From an uncultured Acetobacter sp. (GTDB lineage: Bacteria; Pseudomonadota; Alphaproteobacteria; Acetobacterales; Acetobacteraceae): a DNA stretch of 6,762 bases. Shown here one piece after another: positions 1-5,987 of this stretch; the stretch's first letter is position 1, and every line of letters begins with the position of its first letter. Under the pieces are notes generated by a model. The model saw nothing but the letters and a program-made list of their open reading frames with translations. It did not search any database and was not told where the DNA came from. The position numbers and the translations under genes are program-made. The DNA is taken from assembly GCA_937900755.1 (NCBI GenBank), contig CALCDN010000207.1:1-6762 (forward strand). Reading direction: 5' to 3'.

Positions 1-54
1 GAACTACCGGCTCTGACCCGGTCAGCCCTGGTTCGAATCCAGGTCCCCCAGCCA
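1..54 (+). tRNA. tRNA-Gln (anticodon CTG), 5' end cut off by the window
   Basis: This is the 3' part of a glutamine tRNA. The anticodon stem pairs 6-10 (ACCGG) with 18-22 (CCGGT) around a 7-base loop, CTCTGAC, whose anticodon CTG (13-15) reads CAG. A 4-base variable loop (23-26) follows. The T arm pairs CCTGG (27-31) with CCAGG (39-43) around TTCGAAT. The 3' acceptor strand is 44-50, the discriminator base is G51, and CCA is encoded at 52-54. The acceptor end ...CCAGCCA is typical of bacterial tRNA-Gln. The 5' acceptor strand and most of the D arm lie outside the window. Confidence 0.93.
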
Positions 55-442
55 TAATTCCAAAAATACCTGCTTGATTGTTCTTGCACGCAAGCTTTGT
101 TGGCAGGCTGGAATTACACTCGGAAACTGAGTGCCAAATGAGTACCTGCACTCAATTCCCATACCGTTCTGGCTAAAACAATATTTAAGCCTACAATGCG
201 CAAGCGGCCGCGCTACATCTTGTAGTCAGCGATGGTTATTCAAGCAAAGTCAGTCTGTTTTCGTTGCGAAATCAATGAGTTCTGCTCTGGTTGCCCTCGA
301 AAGTTTGCGTGCGAACTTAACCATTGCAAAGAACTTAATGTTTCATTAAAATCAGGACAGTTGAGGCGTGGGACATCAGAGGGAAATTCATGTCTTAAAT
401 GAGTGTCTTTCAGGTTATCAAGATATCATATGGGTTATTGAG

Positions 443-466
443 TTGGCATCGAACAATGGATGCCAA
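443..466. repeat. Perfect 8-bp inverted repeat, 8-base loop
   Basis: TTGGCATC (443-450) and GATGCCAA (459-466) are exact reverse complements around an 8-base spacer. A weaker outer arm, ATATG (428-432) with CATAT (468-472), could extend the structure across an asymmetric bulge. No T-run follows on either strand, so it is not an intrinsic terminator. It could be a protein-binding palindrome or part of a small RNA; nothing in the sequence decides between these. Confidence 0.4.
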
Positions 467-530
467 GCATATCTCTGCGTGACATGAACATTCAACTTGA
501 CGGGCAAAGATTCAAAAGGGTGAAATTCTG

Positions 531-560
531 TTAACAAACCTTCAATCCACTTGATATTAT
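531..560 (+). promoter_or_regulatory. Candidate sigma70-type promoter upstream of the sensor gene
   Basis: A -35 box TTAACA (531-536, five of six bases match consensus) and a -10 box TATTAT (555-560, five of six) are separated by 18 bases. Transcription would begin near 567. It would read first through the small ORF at 589-756 and the hairpin at 731-751, then into the phosphodiesterase gene, giving a leader of about 280 bases. It is the best promoter-like match I see upstream of that gene. The call is by eye only. Confidence 0.45.
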
Positions 561-588
561 CTAAAAATTATTCTTTTGTGCTACGTGG

Positions 589-756
589 ATGAATAAATTA
601 AAGGGGCTGCGCTTTGAAAGGCTTCCCGAGGAACGGCCAGTAATTCTGGTGTTTCCACGTGAGTTTATTATTACGCAGGCTCAAGTTTTGAGGCTGGTAT
701 TGCACCAGATGCTCAGGCTTTTTTCATTCACCGCAAGGGCCACGCTTGCGGACTAG
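589..756 (+). CDS. Doubtful 55-aa ORF in the leader of the phosphodiesterase gene
   Basis: ATG at 589 opens a 55-codon frame ending in TAG at 754-756; the nearest upstream in-frame stop is at 562-564. The peptide begins MNKLKGLRFERLPEERPVIL and is rich in Arg and Leu. I recognise no family. In favour of a gene: it starts about 20 bases after the predicted transcription start of the 531-560 promoter, and it ends just before the sensor gene. Against: no clear Shine-Dalgarno sequence, several AGG codons and no domain. It could be a leader peptide, a decayed remnant of a longer gene, or chance. Confidence 0.22.
   Translation: MNKLKGLRFERLPEERPVILVFPREFIITQAQVLRLVLHQMLRLFSFTARATLAD
731..751 (+). 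repeat. Perfect 7-bp hairpin in the leader, next to the small ORF's stop codon
   Basis: CCGCAAG (731-737) and CTTGCGG (745-751) are exact reverse complements around a 7-base loop. The 3' arm ends three bases before the TAG of the 589-756 ORF. A run of six T lies at 719-724, before rather than after the stem, so this is not a + strand intrinsic terminator; read on the - strand the hairpin is followed by A, so it is not one there either. In the transcript it would form about 95 bases ahead of the ATG at 846. Confidence 0.45.
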
Positions 757-834
757 TCGTCGCAATGAGGTTGTCCGGTAAATCTCGCTAGATATTGTCT
801 GTTGCCAACACCTGTGCATGTCCTATGCGTATTC

Positions 835-838
835 AAGG
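835..838 (+). promoter_or_regulatory. Ribosome binding site favouring the ATG at 846
   Basis: AAGG (835-838) lies 7 bases before the ATG at 846. The other in-frame starts, TTG at 795 and ATG at 825, have no comparable purine-rich motif at the right distance. This is the main reason for choosing 846. Confidence 0.5.
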
Positions 839-845
839 CCCTATT

Positions 846-3029
846 ATGCTCATATCCAAATCTTCGACACTGCCAAAGAACACAACGTTATACTTTGACA
901 TGCTTGAGCAGGCTGCCGATGGTGTTGTGATTATTAACCAGCTTAACCATATAGTATTTTTCAATACGGCTGCCGAACAGTTGTGGGGATGCCCCGCAAA
1001 GGATGTGATCGGCAAGAATGTTGACTGCCTCGTGCCGATGGAACAGCGTGCGCAGCATGATGGCTATATAGACCACAACAGAAATACCGGTGTTAACCGT
1101 ATTGTCGGCACCTCAAGAGAGGTTGTTTTTACGCGTAGCAATGGTGATTATGTTGCTGCGGAAATGTCTATTTCCACAGCTATTATTGGCCCGGATAAAC
1201 AGCGTTACTACATGGCTTTCCTCAAAGGCGTTACAGAGGAAAGCCACCGCAGAAAGATACTGGACCTTCAAAACCGCGTTTTTCATGAACTGTCCGGTGA
1301 ATCTTCCGAGCAGGATATTGCGGACATGCTTTGCGCGGAGGCCGAGAAGCTGGTCCCCAATAGTGTTGCCGTCCTTTTGCAGATGAATTCCGAGCGAAAC
1401 CTCGAAATTCTTTCGGGTGAAGGTCTGTCGCGCAGGAAAATAGCAATGCTCATGCGTATTGCATTGACTGACGCTGATATTGCCGCTCTCACCCAGGCCC
1501 CGGAAGAAGCGCGCGCCATTGTATGGAATTCAGATGCGGGCCACACCCATGAAAGCGAATTTCTGGATTGCTGGGCTTCTGGCATCAGTAATGGGGCAGG
1601 GGAGCTTATTGGTATTTTTGCCCTTTACTCGCATAATCGGGATAAAATAACCAATTGGCCCCAAAAGATTGTTGCGGGTTGTGTGCCGTCATGCGCCGCC
1701 ATTATCGAGCGTGGCAAAACCCGCCAGCAGCTCAGCCGCCTGGACCGTTATGACGCCCTGACAGGTCTGCTCAACCGCAACGCCGTTACAACGTTGCTGA
1801 AGGACATGACGCTTCAGTCGACGGACGCCCCCTTTGCATTGCTGGTGCTCGATATTGACCTGTTCCAGGACATCAATAACCTCATGGGTTATGACAAGGG
1901 GGATGCCCTTTTACAGACCATGGCGCAGCGCCTGACCGCACAATGCCGAAGCAACTTCATTACCGGCCGGTTGGGAGGGGACGACTTTGTTGTCATTATC
2001 CCCAATGGTGACCATGACATTGCCAATACCTTTGCCGATAGCCTGACGGCGGCAATGCGTGAGCCTGTTGTTATCAACAATCAGGAACTCATCATTTCGT
2101 TGAGCATTGGCATAAGTTTGTACCCGGATGACGGTTTGGAGGTCGAGCACATTCTGAACCGGGCCGAAATGGCCATGCTTGAAGCAAAAAAGACCGCACG
2201 GAAAAGCTTCAGGCTTCTGGGAAGTATTGCCAATGACGATGTCAGGGCACGGGTCATTATTGGCTCGGCCCTGCGCAAGGCAATCCAGGATTCCGAACTG
2301 GAACTGTTTTACCAACCCCAGATCAGTATTAAAAATAACCTTCTGTATGGTGTGGAAGCGCTTTCCCGCTGGCACCATCCCACATTGGGCACCATTCCGC
2401 CTTCGCGCTTTATTCCTATAGCGGAGGAGACCGCCCAGATCGAGGCTATCGGGTTGTGGTTCTTGGAGGAAGCCTGCCTTCAGATTGTCAAATGGGACAA
2501 GATTGGACTGCATGTTCCCATTGTCAGCGTCAACCTTTCCGCAGCACACTTCAGTAATCCCAAATTGACCGAGCAGATTGTGAATATGCTCACGCGGCAT
2601 GAGCTTTCAGCCAGCCGTCTGACGATCGAGATTACTGAAGGCGGAATGATGCAGCAGAACACGGAAACCATGTCGACGTTAACGGCCCTGCGTAAAATTG
2701 GTGTTGGTCTTTCCCTTGATGATTTTGGCACGGGTTTTTCGTCTTTGTCGCGCATTTCACATCTGCCGCTGACTGAAATTAAAATCGACCGAAGCTTCAT
2801 CATCAACTTTGAAAAAGATGTCAGCTCGCTGATTGTAACAGAAGCGGCCATTAATATCGGCAAGCGGCTTGGCGTGCATGTTGTGACCGAGGGCGTGGAA
2901 GATACCTTCCAAGAAACGCGCCTGAGAACAATGGGGTGTGACGTCATGCAGGGGTATCTGTTTGCCCGCCCCATGCCGCCGGGCGATCTTTTGCACTGGG
3001 TGCAGACCAGGCCGACTTTTACGCCATAG
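846..3029 (+). CDS. DosP-like haem-PAS / GAF-like / GGDEF / EAL cyclic-di-GMP phosphodiesterase
   Basis: Predicted soluble oxygen-sensing enzyme that cleaves c-di-GMP to pGpG, 727 aa from ATG 846 (upstream in-frame starts at 825 and 795 would add 7 or 17 aa). Domains: PAS about 12-132, helical linker, GAF-like region about 150-290, GGDEF about 298-457, EAL about 469-721. The PAS aligns closely with E. coli DosP from memory: His71 matches proximal haem ligand His77 and Arg91 matches O2-contacting Arg97 at identical spacing, but Thr89 replaces the Met95 ligand. The EAL domain keeps E504-A-L, N563, E595, D625-D626 (DDFGTG), K646, EGVE (682-685) and QGYLF (702-706), so phosphodiesterase activity is expected. 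The GGDEF motif reads GGDDF (377-381) and no RxxD inhibitory site precedes it, so cyclase activity is doubtful. DosP and AxPDEA1 have a second PAS; here only a GAF-like region follows. No membrane segment or signal peptide is seen. Family call firm; haem binding inferred from residues. Confidence 0.92.
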   Translation: MLISKSSTLPKNTTLYFDMLEQAADGVVIINQLNHIVFFNTAAEQLWGCPAKDVIGKNVDCLVPMEQRAQHDGYIDHNRNTGVNRIVGTSREVVFTRSNGDYVAAEMSISTAIIGPDKQRYYMAFLKGVTEESHRRKILDLQNRVFHELSGESSEQDIADMLCAEAEKLVPNSVAVLLQMNSERNLEILSGEGLSRRKIAMLMRIALTDADIAALTQAPEEARAIVWNSDAGHTHESEFLDCWASGISNGAGELIGIFALYSHNRDKITNWPQKIVAGCVPSCAAIIERGKTRQQLSRLDRYDALTGLLNRNAVTTLLKDMTLQSTDAPFALLVLDIDLFQDINNLMGYDKGDALLQTMAQRLTAQCRSNFITGRLGGDDFVVIIPNGDHDIANTFADSLTAAMREPVVINNQELIISLSIGISLYPDDGLEVEHILNRAEMAMLEAKKTARKSFRLLGSIANDDVRARVIIGSALRKAIQDSELELFYQPQISIKNNLLYGVEALSRWHHPTLGTIPPSRFIPIAEETAQIEAIGLWFLEEACLQIVKWDKIGLHVPIVSVNLSAAHFSNPKLTEQIVNMLTRHELSASRLTIEITEGGMMQQNTETMSTLTALRKIGVGLSLDDFGTGFSSLSRISHLPLTEIKIDRSFIINFEKDVSSLIVTEAAINIGKRLGVHVVTEGVEDTFQETRLRTMGCDVMQGYLFARPMPPGDLLHWVQTRPTFTP

Positions 3030-3055
3030 GCAGCATGGCGCAAAAGTCGGCCTGG
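3007..3055 (+). repeat. Long inverted repeat whose apex spans the stop codon
   Basis: Positions 3007-3027 pair with 3035-3055 over 21 positions with one A.C mismatch (3021/3041) and a 7-base loop. The arms include GGCCGACTTTT on the left and AAAAGTCGGCC on the right. The TAG stop (3027-3029) of the phosphodiesterase gene sits at the top: its T closes the stem and its A and G lie in the loop. No T-run follows on either strand, so it is not a standard intrinsic terminator. It could stabilise the 3' end of the upstream mRNA, set the ratio of the two genes by RNA processing, or impede ribosomes or polymerase. Confidence 0.7.
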
Positions 3056-3154
3056 CGTTCCAGAGGCCTGATCTCAAATATTACAAAATCTTCTGGCGGG
3101 GTGCAGTCCCGACCTGAATCAAAACGACATAAGTAGAAACAACAGGAGATAAAA

Positions 3155-4654
3155 ATGAATAGCATCTCTACTGAAATAAGACACTCACAAAACCGTGCAC
3201 AGGATTTTGCGGACCTGGAATACCGTCGCAAGTTCATGCAGTTGACGGACAAGGACTGCGCTTCCATTCGCTTGATCAAAGATATTATTGATCGCGAATT
3301 GCCGGTTGCTCTTGATAATTTCTATGATCAGGTTCGCAAGACGCCCGAAACCGCCAAGTTTTTTGCAAGTGAAGCAAAAATCGGGCAGGCCAAAAAAGCC
3401 CAGCAGGAGCACTGGAAAAATATCTCGTCCGCAAATTTCGATCAGAAATATGCGGAAAAAATACATACGATCGGGAGCGTGCATGCCAGGATCGGGCTTG
3501 AACCACGCTGGTACATCGGTGGCTATGCCATTGTCATGGACCACCTGATCCGTAGCATTATCAGCGATCTGGCTCCCAAAACGGGGCTGTTTGCAAAAAA
3601 AGCCACCATTTCAACTGAAGAGTTGGGCGAGGCTGTTTCCAGCCTGTGCACGGCGGTCATGCTTGAGATGGATTTGACGATTTCGGTCTATCTGGAAGAG
3701 GCTGAAAAAGCACGCCAGAAAACACGTGACGAAGACATTCGCAAAGAACAGACATTCGTGGCGGATAGCTTTGGCATTATCCTTGGCGAAGTGGCTGAGC
3801 GCAACCTTTCGCAGAAGATGGATAAGGACCTTCCGGTTGCGTATATTCCGCTGCGCGACAACCTCAACGGCGCCATTGAATCGCTGCGCGAAACCTTGAG
3901 CATTGTCAACGAAACGACTGATACTATTGATATCACAGCAGGTGAAATCAATAGTGCTGCCCAGGATCTGGCGCACAGAACCGAACAGCAGGCTGTCTCG
4001 GTTGAAAAAACCGCTGCGGCAGTTGAACAGATTACCGCAACGGTTACCTCCACGGCCGCACGTGTTACCGAGGCGAATACATTTGTTTTCAACTGCCAGA
4101 ACATTACTGAACAGTTTGGTGTGATGATCAATCGCGCCACGGCTGCGATGTCCGAGATTGAACGTTCATCCGAAGCGATTAGCAAAATCACGAACGTCAT
4201 GTCCAATATTGCGATCCAGACCAATCTGCTCGCCCTGAATACCGGCGTGGAAGCCGCCCGTGCCGGGGAAGCGGGAAGTGGCTTCCGCGTTCTTGCGCAG
4301 GAAATCCGTGATCTGGCCAACCGCGCGGGAAATGCCTCCAAGGAGGTTAAAGAACTTGTTGAGACGTCCCGTGGGCAGGTTTTGTCCGGGGTTTCCATCA
4401 TGGAAGAGGCCGGGCACGCCATCAGCACCATTATTTCTAGCGTGGCAGATATTGGTGATCATCTGAAAGCCATTGCAGAAGCGGCTTCTGAGCAGGCTAC
4501 AGCTTTGCAGGAAGTCAACAATGCCGTGTCCACCATTGACCAGGGGACACGCCAGAACGCCGCGATGGTGGAAGAAACCTCCGCCGCAAGTTCGGGCATG
4601 GCGCAGCAGGCCCGCCAGCTTAAAGGATTGCTGAACGAATTTACTCTGGTCTGA
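3155..4654 (+). CDS. Globin-coupled methyl-accepting chemotaxis protein (HemAT-like aerotaxis transducer)
   Basis: Predicted cytoplasmic haem oxygen sensor signalling to CheA/CheW, 499 aa. The ATG at 3155 has a strong AGGAG (3144-3148) six bases upstream. Residues about 20-190 form a sensor globin. The signature around VHARIGLEPRWYIGGY contains His110, matching proximal His123 of Bacillus HemAT, and Tyr57 (in NFYDQV) matches distal Tyr70; both pairs are 53 residues apart. Residues about 195-260 look like a HAMP-like or helical connector, followed by a long coiled-coil signalling domain. The hairpin tip (351-391) carries IQTNLLALN, Glu366 and Arg369. A full methylation consensus lies at 469-478, centred on E473-E474. 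The usual GRGF after the tip reads GSGF. There are no transmembrane segments and no C-terminal CheR/CheB pentapeptide; the protein ends NEFTLV. It lies 125 bases downstream of the haem-PAS phosphodiesterase on the same strand, and a terminator follows. No che or flagellar gene is in view. Confidence 0.95.
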   Translation: MNSISTEIRHSQNRAQDFADLEYRRKFMQLTDKDCASIRLIKDIIDRELPVALDNFYDQVRKTPETAKFFASEAKIGQAKKAQQEHWKNISSANFDQKYAEKIHTIGSVHARIGLEPRWYIGGYAIVMDHLIRSIISDLAPKTGLFAKKATISTEELGEAVSSLCTAVMLEMDLTISVYLEEAEKARQKTRDEDIRKEQTFVADSFGIILGEVAERNLSQKMDKDLPVAYIPLRDNLNGAIESLRETLSIVNETTDTIDITAGEINSAAQDLAHRTEQQAVSVEKTAAAVEQITATVTSTAARVTEANTFVFNCQNITEQFGVMINRATAAMSEIERSSEAISKITNVMSNIAIQTNLLALNTGVEAARAGEAGSGFRVLAQEIRDLANRAGNASKEVKELVETSRGQVLSGVSIMEEAGHAISTIISSVADIGDHLKAIAEAASEQATALQEVNNAVSTIDQGTRQNAAMVEETSAASSGMAQQARQLKGLLNEFTLV

Positions 4655-4679
4655 TGAGTAAAACTATTATCGCCTTCAT

Positions 4680-4717
4680 AAGCGCCTTCTCCATTATAGA
4701 GGAGGCGCTTATTTTGT
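4680..4717 (+). terminator. Rho-independent terminator after the globin-MCP gene
   Basis: Positions 4680-4691 pair with 4699-4710 as a 12-bp stem with one G.U pair (4688/4702) and a 7-base loop; the core is GCGCC/GGCGC. It is followed by ATTTTGT. It starts 25 bases after the TGA stop at 4652-4654. The T-run is on the + strand side only; for the - strand gene downstream the same palindrome has no T-run after it. Confidence 0.82.
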
Positions 4718-4755
4718 GTATTCCCAGGTATTCCCACGTGTTGCTTTTGCAGTAA

Positions 4756-5733
4756 TCAATACACCATGTTTACTGCAAATTGCGGCGAAACCTTTACGCC
4801 TGTGTTGTGGCCAGCATAATAAATTGCCGACCCGACAATAATACCAAACCGCGAATTCCAGCTATATTCCACTGCCGGGGCAATCTGCCAATCTCCGCTG
4901 CTGGATGCAATGTGGTCCACATGTTTGCCATGCGCATCATACCCCCACACACGAGAGCCATTGGCCCAGTCGCGCGCAAGATCCATTGCCAGGACCCAGG
5001 ACTGGTTGAGCCCATACTCCAAAGAAAATCCACTTTGGCCGCTCATCCCCGGCCGCCCACGGCCATGAAAACCGGTCCCGGTTCCGTAGCTGGTCACATC
5101 TTCGAGCTGTGTGGAGGCCAGAGCATGGCGGAACCAGCCCCATGTTCGCAGGCGTAATGCATGATGGCCATTTACAACGTAGGTGGACTGCTCCGTAATC
5201 GCCATGCGAAAAACGTAGGCTCCCGTGCCGTTGCTGTCTTGCTTGTTCTGCAATTTGTTGTAATCGCCTGTTGGAAAATAGACCCCGGCGAAAAGGTTGA
5301 AGGCGGGAATGTATTTTTTGGGATCAGGGTCAATGAACCGCCAGACCATATCCACGGGAAAATCGCCAAATTTTGGCCCGGATGCATGACCCTGGCCACG
5401 TTCCCAACCATAATTGACAACAGTATGGGCCTGAATACTCAAATGGTCGGTAATACCATATTTCCACATGGTTGAATTACTGAAGGTCTGCTGCCGTGGG
5501 TGTTGTGGATGGCTGGTGCCATCGGGGCCAAAATAACCGACTGGTTGCGTATAGCTATAATACGGTTCAATCCCCAGGAGACCGGCATGTGCCTCCGCCC
5601 CGGAAGGGGAAACCAATGAGCCTGTGTACCATTGCCCATCAGCCGCACGGGTCGTTGCCGGGCAAACGGCCAGAAAAACACCTGATGCCACAAAAAAAGA
5701 TGGATACTTCATTTTTTTTATTTTTTTAATCAT
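4756..5733 (-). CDS. Outer-membrane beta-barrel protein, phenol-degradation MetA-like / transporter family
   Basis: Predicted exported outer-membrane protein, 325 aa. The N-terminus is a signal peptide: Lys-rich residues 1-9, hydrophobic FFVASGVFLAVC (13-24), and a likely cut after Ala30 (TTRA before ADGQW). Cys24 follows LAV, a poor lipobox, so a lipoprotein is unlikely. The mature part is rich in alternating aromatic and polar strands with Gly-rich turns and ends in AVNMVY; a terminal aromatic residue is usual for BAM-inserted barrels. Segments such as WKYGITDHLSIQAH and FAGVYFPTGDY resemble the Phenol_MetA_deg family (Pfam PF13557), whose true substrates are mostly unknown. ATG at 5733 was chosen; a second in-frame ATG at 5712 gives a protein 7 aa shorter with a signal peptide still plausible. 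Neither has a strong Shine-Dalgarno. Convergent with the globin-MCP gene and divergent from the AspT-like gene. Export and barrel are likely; transport function is inferred. Confidence 0.75.
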   Translation of the reverse strand: MIKKIKKMKYPSFFVASGVFLAVCPATTRAADGQWYTGSLVSPSGAEAHAGLLGIEPYYSYTQPVGYFGPDGTSHPQHPRQQTFSNSTMWKYGITDHLSIQAHTVVNYGWERGQGHASGPKFGDFPVDMVWRFIDPDPKKYIPAFNLFAGVYFPTGDYNKLQNKQDSNGTGAYVFRMAITEQSTYVVNGHHALRLRTWGWFRHALASTQLEDVTSYGTGTGFHGRGRPGMSGQSGFSLEYGLNQSWVLAMDLARDWANGSRVWGYDAHGKHVDHIASSSGDWQIAPAVEYSWNSRFGIIVGSAIYYAGHNTGVKVSPQFAVNMVY

Positions 5734-5838
5734 CGTTTTCTTTCGTCACATCATAAGAATACAGTTTTACGGGTTTGGCTGCATATAGCATTGCAAAATA
5801 AAATTATGAAGCAGCATCCGCAAAAATAACAAGTTTTT

Positions 5839-5867
5839 ATTATATTAACATCGTAACAATACGGAAA
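5839..5867 (-). promoter_or_regulatory. Candidate promoter for the outer-membrane protein gene
   Basis: On the - strand a perfect -10 hexamer TATAAT (complement of 5839-5844) lies 17 bases from a weak -35 TTTCCG (complement of 5862-5867, three of six). Transcription would start near 5832, giving a leader of about 100 bases. The 254-base divergent region 5734-5987 is AT-rich. For the + strand gene it holds a perfect TTGACA at 5914-5919, but the nearest -10-like hexamer TATATT (5944-5949) is 24 bases away, so I do not call a promoter there. Confidence 0.42.
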
Positions 5868-5987
5868 CGCAACTTTTTCTCTAATATTCATTTGTTTTAC
5901 GCTGAAGTTTATCTTGACATTACATCGCGCAGACACAAAAAGCTATATTTTAACCCAAAGCGGCAAAGTTTCATCTACATGGGAATA

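Larger units (their letters stand above)
55..588. other. Intergenic stretch with no convincing gene
   Basis: These 534 bases hold no protein I can recognise. The only longer reading frame (GTG at 131 to 349, + strand) has no family resemblance and no good ribosome binding site. Several short inverted repeats are visible: CTTGC/GCAAG at 83-94, followed by a T-rich run that might help end tRNA transcription; CACTC/GAGTG at 117-133; and the stronger 443-466 hairpin listed separately. I see no copy of the tRNA 3' end elsewhere in the window, so there is no visible attachment-site duplication, and no integrase or transposase. Confidence 0.5.

Noticed and set aside
131..349. 72-codon + strand reading frame starting at GTG
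   Set aside because: No family resemblance, composition not protein-like, only a weak GGAAA ahead of a GTG start, and it lies in a gene-poor spacer.
551..564. FNR/FixK-like site (TTGAT ATTA TCTAA) overlapping the candidate -10 box
   Set aside because: The first half-site is perfect but only two of five bases match in the second half. It would be attractive for an oxygen-sensor gene, but the match is too weak to call by eye.
694..724. Possible intrinsic terminator: CTGGT/ACCAG stem followed by a T6 run
   Set aside because: The stem has only 5 bp and the T-run starts 10 bases after it, too far for a standard terminator.
1911..2600. 229-codon - strand reading frame inside the phosphodiesterase gene
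   Set aside because: It is antisense to a firmly identified GGDEF-EAL gene; its peptide shows no domain and its length is explained by the codon bias of the real gene.
3097..3154. Possible c-di-GMP riboswitch in front of the globin-MCP gene
   Set aside because: Only a 4-bp hairpin (3097-3111) is visible. The conserved core of the GEMM classes is absent and the spacer is too short.
3688..4431. 247-codon - strand reading frame inside the globin-MCP gene
   Set aside because: Antisense shadow of the coiled-coil signalling domain: Ser/Ala/Arg-rich low-complexity peptide, no ribosome binding site of note.
4718..4736. Direct repeat GTATTCCCA, two copies ten bases apart
   Set aside because: Two short copies between convergent genes; no third copy or flanking structure, so probably chance.
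5914..5949. Promoter for the AspT-like gene from TTGACA (5914) and TATATT (5944)
   Set aside because: The 24-base spacer is well outside the workable range, and no good -10 lies 16-18 bases after the TTGACA.
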